Assembly: GCA_035610835.1 (NCBI GenBank)
Contig: JAYJML010000201.1
Span: 1 to 64,000, forward strand
Direction of reading: 5' to 3'
Length of the DNA: 64,000 bases
Source: Ophiura sarsii
Taxonomy: Eukaryota > Echinodermata > Ophiuroidea > Amphilepidida > Ophiuridae
Within the stretch, counting starts at the first letter, position 1; each line of letters begins with the position of its first letter. Below the pieces are notes generated by a model, which was not told where the DNA came from, ran no database searches, and worked only from the letters and a program-made list of their open reading frames with translations. The position numbers and the translations under genes were made by a program. Shown piece after piece: positions 38,356 through 48,704 of the stretch.

Positions 38356-38550
38356 ATCAAGTACCTGGATTATTAATGGCACATGGTATGTTATGGATTA
38401 TGTTAGGGGGGCTGTCATTTTCTTCGGTAAGAGGGCCAGGGTAGAGGTACCAAATATCATTGGATGGAGGTGTCGTGTTTTTACACGGAAAATAGGGGGG
38501 TCATGAAATAAATACCATTATCAGGGGGGGGGGAGGGGTCAAAACTAAAT
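38356..38550 (+). repeat. Direct duplication, copy 2
   Basis: Second copy of 37735-37930, about 620 bp downstream. It is more diverged in the middle, and its G run is longer. Confidence 0.85.
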
Positions 38551-38781
38551 GTTAGTCCAAAAAAATCTTTATTTTGTCTACATTTTTGTCTACCCTTATT
38601 TTTAATTTTCCCTTCCGCATCAACTTTCCCCCAATATTCCGAATTTTACCATTACTAGATAGGCCTGAGCATGGGAGTGGTCATAACAATAATCACGTTC
38701 GTTGAGCGGGGTGAGGGCGGCATAAAAATGACGATACACCAACACACCCCCTACAAACCGCTCAAGTGGGGGGGCTCACTA

Positions 38782-39077
38782 CTAGCGGGGCCCGCGCGAA
38801 GCGCGGGTTCCCGCTAGTTTTGAAAAAAAACAGTATTTTGATCATAGCTCAGTCATTTTTGGTCTAAATTATTTGATTCTGGTGGCAATACCCATGTTTT
38901 GGGGTACAAGGTTTCATTCTATAGCGAATGCGAATGCGAACTTGCTCTTTCGGGGACCGAGCTGCACCCACCCACAAAGTTTGAACGCCGCCCGACCCCG
39001 GGAAGGCGACGAAAAAGCGCGCACAGACAGACAGACCCACAGACAAACAGACAGAGAGTAGCGTATTATAATATAGA
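38782..39077 (-). mobile_element. Small Helitron-like element
   Basis: Read on the minus strand it begins TCTATATTATAATACGC after a host A (T at 39078 on the plus strand). It ends in a GC-rich hairpin and CTAG, followed by host T (38781). Helitrons typically start TC, end with a hairpin plus CTRR, insert between A and T, and lack terminal inverted repeats and target duplications. This 296-bp element meets all of these. A GTCTGTCTGT-rich stretch follows the 5' end. It has no Rep/helicase, so it is non-autonomous. It interrupts or abuts the dispersed repeat at 39078. Confidence 0.7.
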
Positions 39078-39265
39078 TAGGGTATTTTGCATGTTTCACT
39101 TCACTATCTGTCCCCATCCTAAGTATGACTCCTTCTAAATATGATTTTTGTGGTAATTTCTGTATCGCTTACCAGAGCTCAAAAACACACTTCTTTGTAC
39201 TTGTTCTTATCTACTCTTTCTCATCTATCTTGCCATTCGTTTAACATTTTGTACAAATGCACTAT
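39078..39265 (-). repeat. Dispersed repeat, copy 2
   Basis: Reverse-complement match of 27396-27577. It begins exactly at the Helitron-like boundary. Confidence 0.85.
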
Positions 39266-39724
39266 TCCCTTGAAATTTAAGGTGAAATTCTAAGCCCATT
39301 CACTTAACGGCACTAACGATGTTTATCGAAATCGGCACCATGTTTAATTAGTAAATAGACTCGTTTTAATACATTCGTAAGTTCGTAAGTGGTGTGCGTA
39401 GCGTATATAGACGTTTGTTACTTTGCGATGGGGGACGAGACTAAATCTGGACCGCGTTGCCTACTGGGAAAAACTGGGATATTCGCGAAATGTCTCAACA
39501 AAATTCTGCCATTGCGTTTACACGGCGAAGCAAATTATGATTAAATATGGATAATGGAATAATTTAGCATTTTCATGTTTTAAAAAGTGGCTGGAAAGGT
39601 GCGTAGCTAGTATGAAAATCAACGGGAATGCATTTTTGCTGTAATTCCCCCACCAATCATTCGAGAGCCACACCTTTCACTTTATACAGCAAATCAAATT
39701 GACAGTTTCTAGCAATACAATTTC
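39266..39724. other. Unassigned spacer
   Basis: No gene or element recognised. Confidence 0.35.
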
Positions 39725-39776
39725 CCCATACGTTGGTAGGGGGAAAAAAAACAAAAAAACACCACCAACGTATGGG
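39725..39776. repeat. Hairpin CCCATACGTTGGT / ACCAACGTATGGG
   Basis: Perfect 13-bp arms around an A-rich loop. The right arm with its flank (through TTTCCTGTACT) is also present inverted at 26741-26765. Confidence 0.85.
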
Positions 39777-39784
39777 TTTCCTGT

Positions 39785-40520
39785 ACTAGAGGCCTAGAGG
39801 GGGTTAGTGGTGGGGAGGGGTGTGGTGGAGGGCAGGGGTTTGTGATGGCGAATGGAAATGGGATGGCCCTGGGGAGAGGGTTTGTGGTGGGGAAGGGGGA
39901 TGGTGGCGTGGATGCATTGGGTGGGAAGGGTTGGCCTAGGGGTGGGTAGGGTGTTTGTGGTGGGGAGGGGTTTTATGGTGGGGAGGTGTTTTGTAGTGGG
40001 TTAGGGGTTTGTGGTGCGGTTGGAAAGGGGAGGGGGTTTAGGGTGGGGGATTGTGGTGGGGAGGTGGTTGTGGTGGCATGGGTGGGGGTAGGATGTGGGG
40101 TGGGGAGGGTCGGCAGTGGGGTGGGGTGGGTAGGGTGTTTGTGGTGGGAGAGGTTTTTTTTGGTGGGGGAGGGGTTTTGTGAATGGGAGGGAAGGGGTTT
40201 GTGGTGGGGAGGGGGTTTGTGGTGGGGATGGGAGGGGAGGGGGTTTGTGGTGGGGATGGAAAGGGGAGGGAGTATGTGGTGTGGATTGTGATGGGAAAGG
40301 GGAGGGAGTTTGTGGTGTGGATTGTGATGGGAAAGGGGTTGTGGTGGCATGGAGGTGGGTGGGGTGGGGATTTGTGGTGGGGAGGGGAGGTTGAAGGGGT
40401 AGTTTAGATGTGGAGGGGGCATTGTGGGAAGGTGGAGTAGGTTTGTGGTTGGGGTTGTGTGGGTTTGTACATGTGGGGTAGGGTGGGATGGGTTTGTGGT
40501 GGGGGATTGGTGTGTGTATA
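39785..40520. repeat. G-rich GTGGTGGGGAGGGG repeat
   Basis: About 735 bp of irregular GTGGTGGGGA/GGGGTTTGTGGTGG units, with almost no C on the plus strand. It contains many runs of three to five G, so quadruplex formation is plausible. Long open frames in all phases on both strands here are a by-product of the simple composition. Confidence 0.9.
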
Positions 40521-40544
40521 CCAATAAGTACATTTGTACACAAT

Positions 40545-40858
40545 AAGGCCTAAAAAATGGTTTGATTGGCATAACACGACAAAAACAAATAGGGTAGGTC
40601 GGTCGGGATTTTTTTTATTTTTAAATCACCAGCTTTGGGGTCTTAAAATAGCCGAAAATGAAAGCAAACAGTCAGAAACTTTAATACTTTGTTCAATTTT
40701 TATATTTTTTTAAAACATTTAAAAATAAAAATAAATCAAATATTTTTTTAATTTTATTTGTTTTCCTCTCTCAAAATAATAAAAAAATATTCAGGGTCGG
40801 CGATGTATTTAGGGTCGGTCGGGTTAGACCAATCAAACTTCTTCTTTTTTAGGCCTAA
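40545..40858. mobile_element. Small inverted-repeat element (AGGCCTAAAAAA ends)
   Basis: The left end has AGGCCTAAAAAATGG then TTTGATTGG, TAACACGAC and GGTCGGTCGGG. The right end is the inverted counterpart (GGGTCGGTCGGGTTAGACC...AGGCCT). Arms are about 40 bp with small indels, and the element is about 314 bp. It has no coding capacity. Confidence 0.75.
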
Positions 40859-40928
40859 GCGTAGAGGATTCCCTGTTTGTTAATGTAATAGTGCACTTTC
40901 AATGAAAGCTTGAAAATGAAATAGTTTT

Positions 40929-41312
40929 TGCCAAAAATGACTGAAATTGCATCGTTTTTCTAGTAAAACGTAACCATGAATTGTTTTGAAGCGACGCAAA
41001 ATATTTTGGTATCAAGTTCAGCTATCGATACATGAAGGATACATGTAGAAGATGCCATTTTGTGTGTGGGAGCACTACTTTTGGATTAACTGTAAATACT
41101 GGCAAAATGTCCACTTGCTTGCCACAAAATGACTAGAAATGTAATCATTTTTTCTGGCAAAACGCAACCAAGAATTTTTTTGAAGCAACACAAAATATTT
41201 AGGTATTGAGTTAAACAATTGATATATGAAGGGTAGAATATGCCATTTTTTGTGTGGAAGCGCTACTTTTGGATTAACTGTACTTATACTGGCAAATATG
41301 CCCACTTAGCGG
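40929..41312 (+). repeat. 191-bp tandem pair with a conserved box
   Basis: Two diverged tandem copies start GCCA(A/C)AAAATGACT at about 40930 and 41121. CTACTTTTGGATTAACTGTA is identical in both (41075-41094 and 41263-41282, 188 bp apart), while the rest differs at many positions. The pattern resembles the interior of E1-E5. Confidence 0.8.
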
Positions 41313-42495
41313 GCATAACTGCCAGTGCACTGGAAAATTTGCCAGGGCTGGACAATTCGGACACCTGCTAGGAATGAGACTGGTTTGAACTGATGTTTTT
41401 TTATTCGTTGACTTTTGGATTCTTTCAACAAAACTGTTATCATGCTTATCGCAATCGGGACATTAAACATGTTAAAGTGGTGTTGACAATTTTAAATGTT
41501 TAAAAATTTACTTCAGAATTCAAGATGAACATTAAAAATTACCATTATTGTTGTTTCTACTAACAAAAACACAGCAAAACTTGATTAAAACAATACCATC
41601 GCTATTTATTGAAAAACGCCCTCTATGCAAATATGGTTCGCATTATGTATCACACGAACTGCAGCTGGGGATACTATGGAAGTAAAATGCTCGTTGCGGC
41701 TCTATGAGTATTTTTGCATCGACGTTTTGTTGTACAAAGAGGGCTGATTTTCTTAATCCTTATTATAAGTAGGCATAGCACACATAACATTCAAATGATT
41801 GAGACATGTACAAAATTGGATTCAAATGAAAGATTGCAATGAAAGATTTATTTTCCAAAAAGAATTATGACAATCGGTCAATGCATTCTTGTGGTACGGT
41901 GTTTTGAGATACTCGGAAAATGGCCGAAAACCTGCCAAAAACAGTAACAATGCCCACAAATATAATTTATCAGGATTTAGAGAGCTCAATTTGTTAATAA
42001 TGTAACATTCAAAACACCATTTACACATATTTCTTTAACAATTGAATATCTATACCATGTTAAATTAAAAAATATGGTAAAATTATATTGCATTAAGCTA
42101 AAATAACCTAGTGAAATTGGTCATTTTGACCAGTTTTACTGACTGCAATCAAAAAAGTGACTAAGTCCAGCTAATTAATATGCGTAAATGTTATAAATCC
42201 AGATGTGAATGGTGTATTGCAATCGAACTTGGTATTATGGCTAATTGTACGATACCCAATCTTTTAAACTATAATTTAGTTTCATAAGCTCATTAAATAT
42301 GCAAATTAGCTAATTATCTATTCAAGTCATTGATATGCAAATGAGCAATGTCCGACAATTTTTTTCCCATCATAAGAGTGATCGGTAATAGATATATAAC
42401 ATGTATACCCAATTCGATTGACAAATATTGATGGATTTAGAAATTAAACAAGCTTTTCCATTTCTTAAATACCCATATTCAAATTCTCAGTCTTT
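41313..42495. other. AT-rich unassigned sequence
   Basis: No gene or element recognised. Several ATGCAAAT/TTAATTA phrases near 42170-42350 are typical of AT-rich noncoding DNA. Confidence 0.35.
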
Positions 42496-42761
42496 TCCTC
42501 ACACGAGGCACTCAAAGGATGCAAAAACTGAGCATATCACTAAATTGATTGAAGTGTTTAGTACAATATCTCAGGTTAGGTTTATTTAAATCAGCCCAAT
42601 ATATTCAAATTCAGAGCCAATTTCAAAAATTGGTAAAAACAGTCATAACTAAAAAACCTGATGATAAAGTATTTATACCTGGATCAAGGTTATATAGTCC
42701 AAGGTCATGACTACCATATATGGCAAGCTCACTGCCCTACAATGAGTGCCTCTCGTGAGGA
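42496..42761. mobile_element. Small inverted-repeat element (TCCTCAC ends)
   Basis: TCCTCACACGAGGCACTCA (42496-42514) and TGAGTGCCTCTCGTGAGGA (42743-42761) are inverted copies, 17 of 19 identical. The spacing gives a 266-bp element with no coding capacity. Confidence 0.6.
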
Positions 42762-42811
42762 TAATTAATTTTATATAGGGATGTTTTTCAAAGTGGAGCT
42801 GCATACATTAT

Positions 42812-43051
42812 ATGAAAAGATTGTTTTGCATAAGGGCTTACAGACCACTCCTACATGTTACTCATTTTGCATGATTAATTAATCCAAATATTGTATAGCT
42901 GTCTTCATAACTTGGATTAGTGCATCCATGCACGCCAATTGAGGCAACAATACAAAACCATATTCCACATCGTGAATAGCCATCCATTCAATAATGCAAA
43001 ATGAGTAACAGGTAGAAGTGGATGTAGGGCTTTATGCAACACAGCTTTTCA
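42812..43051. mobile_element. Small inverted-repeat element carrying the E4-type box
   Basis: Arms of about 59 bp (42812-42871 and 42993-43051), roughly four fifths identical, run from TGAAAAG through TTACTCATTTTGCAT. The arms include GTGGATGTAGGGCTTTATGC, close to the E4 box (GTGGATGTAGGCCCTTCTGC). Confidence 0.7.
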
Positions 43052-44162
43052 TCATGTTGTTGTTCACTGGTGTAATGCTCCCAGTGGCAGACTCTGTGTG
43101 TGTGCATTGTGCTATGCCTATTATAAGTTCATACATCTAAATACTATTTGTGGCGATTCTGTCTGTCCAATGACTCTGGGTGTAGATTCCTGCTCATCTG
43201 TCCGTGCAATCGCTATGCACAGGGATCTTCGCCCCACGTAGCAACCAGTGCCACGCAACAGTCACAAAAGTGTCGCATGGCCCGCTACCAACAAATTGAT
43301 TTTCTTTAACCCCGGTAGATGTACTATTTGGACTCAAATTGTGGCTTACGGAGTGAGTGATGACATAATGGTCTTCACCCAAAATATTTTCATCAAGGAC
43401 ATAGCTACATTCCTGTATGTGGCTGTTTGTTATCCTATCCTTAAAGATCGCATCTCAATAAGCATTTATACAGGATAATACGACAAACTCTTACACTGTT
43501 GCTGCGCGCTCGCGGTGCGTATAAACAAAACATGGCGCACGCACGCGATTGCCGGCGCAAGCGTCATTGCGCAGACCGTAAGGTGCGTACGCGTTCGTGG
43601 TGCAAGCTCATTCTTTGTTATTTGGCGGGTAAAAGGAGCCAGTCCGTGGCTCCGCAGTGCAAACCGTACAGTAGTTTTTGTATAGGTTAAACCATATGAT
43701 CAGGAGAGGGTTAAATGGGGGGGGGGGGTCAGTCTCTGCATGTGCCCAGCTTTTGGAAACTGGGGGGGGGGGGGACCGACCATAGTTGTACCAACGAAAG
43801 GCATGATGTACCGACTATTTTTTTTATAGACTCCCAAAAAATCGTAAAACTTGCACAATTTTTTCCCGTCAGCAGCTCATGAAATCCTGATAAGTGGATA
43901 GGGGGGGTAGCGATGAATTTGTTCACCTAACCGGCAGAACAAATTGCATGGTCAAAATCGTAAATCTACCGACGGAGGGTTGTGTTTACCGACGGGGTTA
44001 TTCCAGGGGGGGGGGGGGGGGGGGGGGGGCACCAGGCCCACTGGCAAGTTTGTAGTATTTCGGCGGGTTAGGGCTAATAAAGGAACTGGGAGTGTAAACC
44101 GTGTTAAACATGTTAAAGGGATTGCGGGTAGTAGTATTATGGTTATCTGGAATATTAAGGGC
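43052..44162. other. Unassigned, with CpG-rich patch and G runs
   Basis: 43499-43665 is unusually CpG-rich (GCGCGCTCGCGG...). G runs sit near 43718, 43761 and 44006-44029. No gene supported. Confidence 0.4.
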
Positions 44163-45799
44163 ACCTGGTCACATTTTTTAAGTTGGGACCCAATTGGTGC
44201 ACATTTAGCAATTTGGTGAAAATCACCTCTCTTGGCACCTTTTTAGCCGTATCACAAGCATAGTTCATCTAAAGTAAATATAACCATACATTTTTGGAAA
44301 GCTGATATACTACGGATTTTAATGGCACTAATTTTAACCTGATATTCAGGGTGGCCAAAAAATCATATAGGGTGTAACAAAAGAAATATACAGGAAATAC
44401 TTAACTTTTTAAAAGGACTCACATTTTTTCCCAGTATGTATAAATTAAAATCTAACTTATTGATGAGAAAGCATGGTTTTCCCTTTCCAAAAATATATAT
44501 TTGCCGGGGTTTCTTAGTTACAGTAATACTATACAGGGTGTGCAAAAAGTAAAAATTATTACGCTCATTAATTATAAAAAATAGCTAACTATATTCAAAG
44601 TAGCTCAAAATACATCAAAACATATCAATAACTTGTCAGAATCTGAAATTTGATGAAGGATGGTTATTTCCTACTTGAAAAAAATATACCCCATCAAAAT
44701 TAGGAGTTATTTTTTAAAGATTATACAGGGTGCTTCAAATTTTAAAATAAGTCACTGTGACACTGTCACAATGTGTTATTAACTTGGTTGGTTAGACTGT
44801 ATACAGAATGAAATTACTATAGAAGTAGGCCTGTGTTTCAAGCATGTGTTAGACCTTTATTCCAGGGAATAAAAGGCTAAATAATATTTAGTTTGAACTG
44901 TTACACATCAGGCTGGTATAATACAGGGTGGTAAAAAATGTAATCTTCGTAGGTTTAAAATGCATTGATTCATTTCATTGTAACATTATATTAGATTGAT
45001 TGATTGTACAGTGTAATGGACATTTAACTGAGGTTGAAGATGACAACCCTTATCAACTTAATGAAATTCATAAATCATACATTTTGAAATGCACAACCCT
45101 ATAATGTGCCTATCTAGGATTATTCTTATCACATCCGTTTATAAGATTTAATTAATTTTTAATTAATTAGTGTTTATTTCATTAAAAAGTGTCTTTGTAC
45201 ACTAAATACAGATATGATAGTAACTGTAAACTTCAACATCATGACCATTTTTACAGAAAATGTGGGTTCTCTAAGCAATTTCTACTAAAAGCTCATTTGA
45301 ATATAATTTGCAGCCTTATTATCCCCACCTCCACCATGCCGACTAATTATATTTAACGAGTTACATGAATTGATTAAGCTTCATTTAAATGTTTTACCTA
45401 ATTTGTATGATTAGAGCATTAAATTCTCTTTAAAATAAGACCAAACTTGCAATTCCATGTTGTACTAAACCAGAGATACAAGCATTTGAATTTTTTAGAA
45501 TCGTTTACAATGCTATCTCCATTGGAAATACACACACCGCAACCTCCTCCCCCGCAACCTCCTCCCCTTCCACCCATGACTTATTATGTTTAATTAGCTG
45601 TAGTAATTAATTGGTATGCATATTTAATATTATTTTTCTTGATACTGATAAAGAGATAATTGGGCTTTCATATAAGCCCAAATTTGCATATCTGCTATGC
45701 TTATAACAGCACTTTAATTAGAAAACCAATAACAAATTTTACCGAAAATGTGCATATTCCACCTTTTTTGGGTGCCCAACTTAAAAAATGCGACCACCT
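44163..45799. mobile_element. E5, inverted-repeat block with iterated TACAGGGTG box
   Basis: The left end, GGTCACATTTTTTAAGTTGG through CCCAA (44167-44193), and the right end (45768-45795) are inverted copies with one mismatch and one indel. The box (T)ATACAGGGTG recurs at 44347 (as TTCAGGGTG), 44534, 44726 and 44924, 187, 192 and 198 bp apart, in the left half only. The right half is AT-rich with TTAATTA phrases. No coding sequence. Confidence 0.78.
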
Positions 45800-46248
45800 G
45801 TGAAAAATGAAATTTAAGAGTACACATCCCGTGAACCCCCAACCCGAGAACTAACCACCCCACGAACCGCGAATTCTAGTGTAATATAATTGTAAAAATA
45901 TACAAATCCCAGTTTTTATCATACTTTTGTAATTGAGGGCGCTGCCTCCACCATATCTCTTAATGCCCCTATAACGCAATCCCATAAACAAACAATTCAT
46001 AATATTGTTGACAAAAATAACAACACATTATGGTTTACCACGTTATACATCAGTACATTATTAAAGACCCAGTAACGTTGGATTCCCGTTTCTGTTTCAT
46101 GTCAGTCAATAGTCATCAATGTAAAGTTACAGATGTTGCCGGTTGACTCTTTTCACGCCCATCGAGTGTAAACTGTATAATAATTCGTTTACGTCACTTG
46201 TACAGCGTGCGTGTGCTGAAAAACAAACAAAGTAAAAGAATTTCAACG
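45800..46248. other. Unassigned spacer
   Basis: No gene or element recognised. Confidence 0.35.
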
Positions 46249-46364
46249 AAAATAGCACACGTCACGGGGGGACGACGGGGAGAACGAAAATAGCACACGT
46301 CACGGGGGGACGACGGGGAGGACGAAAATAGCACACGTCACGGGGGGACGACGGGGAGGACCGG
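46249..46364. repeat. 38-bp minisatellite, 3 copies
   Basis: Three near-identical units built on GAAAATAGCACACGTCACGG and GGACGACGGGGAG, followed directly by a G run. Confidence 0.92.
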
Positions 46365-47287
46365 GGGGGGGGGGGGGGGACATTCAAGTCAAATATATAT
46401 CAATTATGGGTCATCTTTGCACCTCGTAGTGAGAATTTTACGTTTCTCTCCGAAATTGAGCACACATAAAAAACCGAGAATACCAAATACTACACTTCCA
46501 CCCCTTTTCAAATGTTACAGTACAGGGTGTATCAAAAAAAATTGGACACTTTTTCATGACAGTGTAATACTTGTTATAATCATTGGACCATGACCAATTT
46601 AGTCTCAATGTAAAGCCCAATTACAAATGTAGTTATTATGATATCCTGAAAATAAGAGATCAATCCGATGAAGAATAAGAAAACTAGCATAATTTGCATA
46701 AACCATGTCATGTACTGGTTTGTACAATGGGATTTACATGTATAGACCAGTAAATAACATGGTTTACGTTTCAATACGTTACAATAATTATAAACATAGA
46801 AAATAATCTATCAGTCAATAATAGCAAAGATTCATTTTCTGGCACAAATCAATACAGGCTAAATAATCCACAAATTTAATCAGATTCTTCAAAATTGTGT
46901 AGCATTTCGCTATGCGATACCGGATATATTGCACACTGGGGGGGGGGGGGGTGTTTTCATGTAACTTTTTGATTTGTCGAGTAAGAAAATGACAAGCAGG
47001 GGGGCTGGAGAGGGGGGGGGGGGGGGTAGTTAGAGGCGTTGCGTCCCCATACCGCCGTGAAAAACTGCAATTTCCAACTTAAATTGTCTGTGTTCCTTTC
47101 TCCTTTCTGTCCGTTTCCTTTCCCTTTTGGTCTCTTCTCCCTTTCTTTCCCGTCTAAGCAAAAGGCTTTCTTTCTTTGATGTGCAGCCTCTCCAAGAAAC
47201 ATATAACATGAAATTTCTAAAATTGCATGTGTGCACGCTTCTTAAAGCAAATTCTCCCCGAGGTCCTTTTGCTAGGATACGGAAAGC
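46365..47287. other. Spacer with G runs and one CAGGGTG box
   Basis: TACAGGGTGTATCAAAAAAA occurs at about 46512, a further match to the E5 box and to the end sequence at 47288. G runs near 46940 and 47013. No gene supported. Confidence 0.4.
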
Positions 47288-47770
47288 TATACAGGGTGAG
47301 TAAAAAAACCCTGCAATTTAGTGGAAAGAAGCCATTTTGTTTTCAAAACCGAAATCAATTTTAAAACATTTTAAACGTTGCAAGAATGACATATTTAATC
47401 CTAACTTTGTGTGAAAAAATGAAGGCGATCGCATTTTCCGTTTGTCTTTGGTGACCCTTTTTGCTGCAAAAACAATTTACATGTTTGTCCACAAACACAG
47501 TGATTTTCAATTGAAATTGAACACATTGCATTTTCATATTTGAATATCCCGCCAACAAAAAATTTGGAAAATGTCAGTTTTTTTATAAAAATTTAGAACA
47601 TTATAAGCATTTCATAGCATGGGTAGGGTAAATTGATTATGTTAACTCACATGTAAACAAGAAAGGATGCATCAAATTCCAATAACATCACAAATGTACT
47701 CAAGTTTCCAAATTTGGCATTAGTGTAGTAGAGGACACCTGAACTATTAGGGATTAAATAATAAATATCA
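47288..47770 (+). mobile_element. Left arm of a long inverted pair (TATACAGGGTGAGT end)
   Basis: It starts TATACAGGGTGAGTAAAAAA and runs to GAGGACACCTGAACTA. Homologous inverted sequence lies at 53637-53932, colinear apart from an extra piece of about 170 bp in this arm. The TATA/CAGGG start is compatible with a TA-inserting element. The two arms could be the ends of one 6.6-kb element or two separate copies facing each other. Confidence 0.75.
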
Positions 47771-47861
47771 ACAAATATAAACATTCTAAAGTACTTTTTC
47801 ATATAACAACCTTCAAACATTACAAATCTGTTTGTTTTTTAATAATAAAAAAGTCCTAAGG

Positions 47862-47945
47862 CCAAAAAAAAAAAATTGTTATGTTGTCCTCGACCGCCCA
47901 CTCGACATTTCAGGGCCGCTCCGATTTTTTTTTCCTTCAGATTTT
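47862..47945 (+). repeat. Left member of a nested inverted pair
   Basis: GGCCAAAAAAA...TTGTTATGTTGTCCTC is inverted at 51598-51641. A T-rich CTTCAGATTTTTT stretch adjoins both members. Confidence 0.75.
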
Positions 47946-47961
47946 TTATTTTTTAAAAATC

Positions 47962-48599
47962 ATATATGAAGAGGTATTTTGCAAAAGGGCTATGGTGCAT
48001 TTTTTCAAAAAATGAGTTTGATATAGAAATGTATAGGGAAAAATCATATGTTTCAAGGAAACAAAGTCATTTTTTTCAAAAAGACCTACATCTCATTGTA
48101 AACAGCCATTTAAATTGTTGTTTTGTTGCAAAAGGGCCTGTATCCAGAATTAAATCGGGATACAGGCCCTTTTGCAACAAAACAACAACTTCAATGGCTG
48201 TTTACAATGAGATGTAGGTATTTTTGAAAAAAATGACTTTATTTCTTTGAAACATATGATTGTGACCTATACATTTCAGTATCAAACTTATTTATTTGAA
48301 ATGATTAAAATAAATGATTTTTTGTGTGTGGTATTTTTCTTTATGTACAAACAGATGGAGTTTTGTTGCAAAAGGGCCTACATCCAAATTTTCAAAAAAT
48401 GTAAACATGATTTAAAAAAAACACAAAACTAGCACATTTAAAATTTATTTCAATTTCAATTAGTATGTAGTGTACCTCTTTCATAATCCATTCAGTTTTT
48501 CAATTGCTCAACTTGAATATTTAGAAACAGTTTTTTGACTTTTTCTCAATAAGAGCCAAAGTGGATGTAGGCCCTTCTGCAAAATACCTCTTCATATAT
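47962..48599. mobile_element. E4, inverted-repeat block with GCAAAAGGGCCTACATCC box and central palindrome
   Basis: The termini ATATATGAAGAGGTATTTTG...AAGGGC (47962-47990 and 48571-48599) differ at one position. The box (TTTTGTTGCAAAAGGGCCTR) appears at 47981 in the left terminus, 48128, inverted at 48165-48175, 48368, and inverted in the right terminus at 48571. The last two intervals are about 203 bp. Around 48150 a palindrome has arms of about 136 bp (roughly 48010-48146 and 48153-48290) with high identity. The internal box is the inner half of the terminal repeat. No coding sequence. Confidence 0.8.
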
Positions 48600-48704
48600 A
48601 TTTTTTTAAATCGTTTTTTTGTCTCGCCTGATGTTATCAGAAAGAGACTATGTTATCACTATTTCTGTCTGGCGTCCGCCGTATGGCGTCCGCCGTGTGC
48701 CAAG

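Noticed and set aside
39973..40572. 199-codon and 180-codon overlapping frames rich in Pro/His/Thr
   Set aside because: Long frames in several phases on both strands arise from the C-poor/G-rich simple repeat. No start context, domain or splice logic.
43716..44040. Third G-run hAT-like element
   Set aside because: G runs and some ACCGAC phrases resemble the 27654 element, but no CAGTGGCGTAGC-type ends or 8-bp duplication are present.
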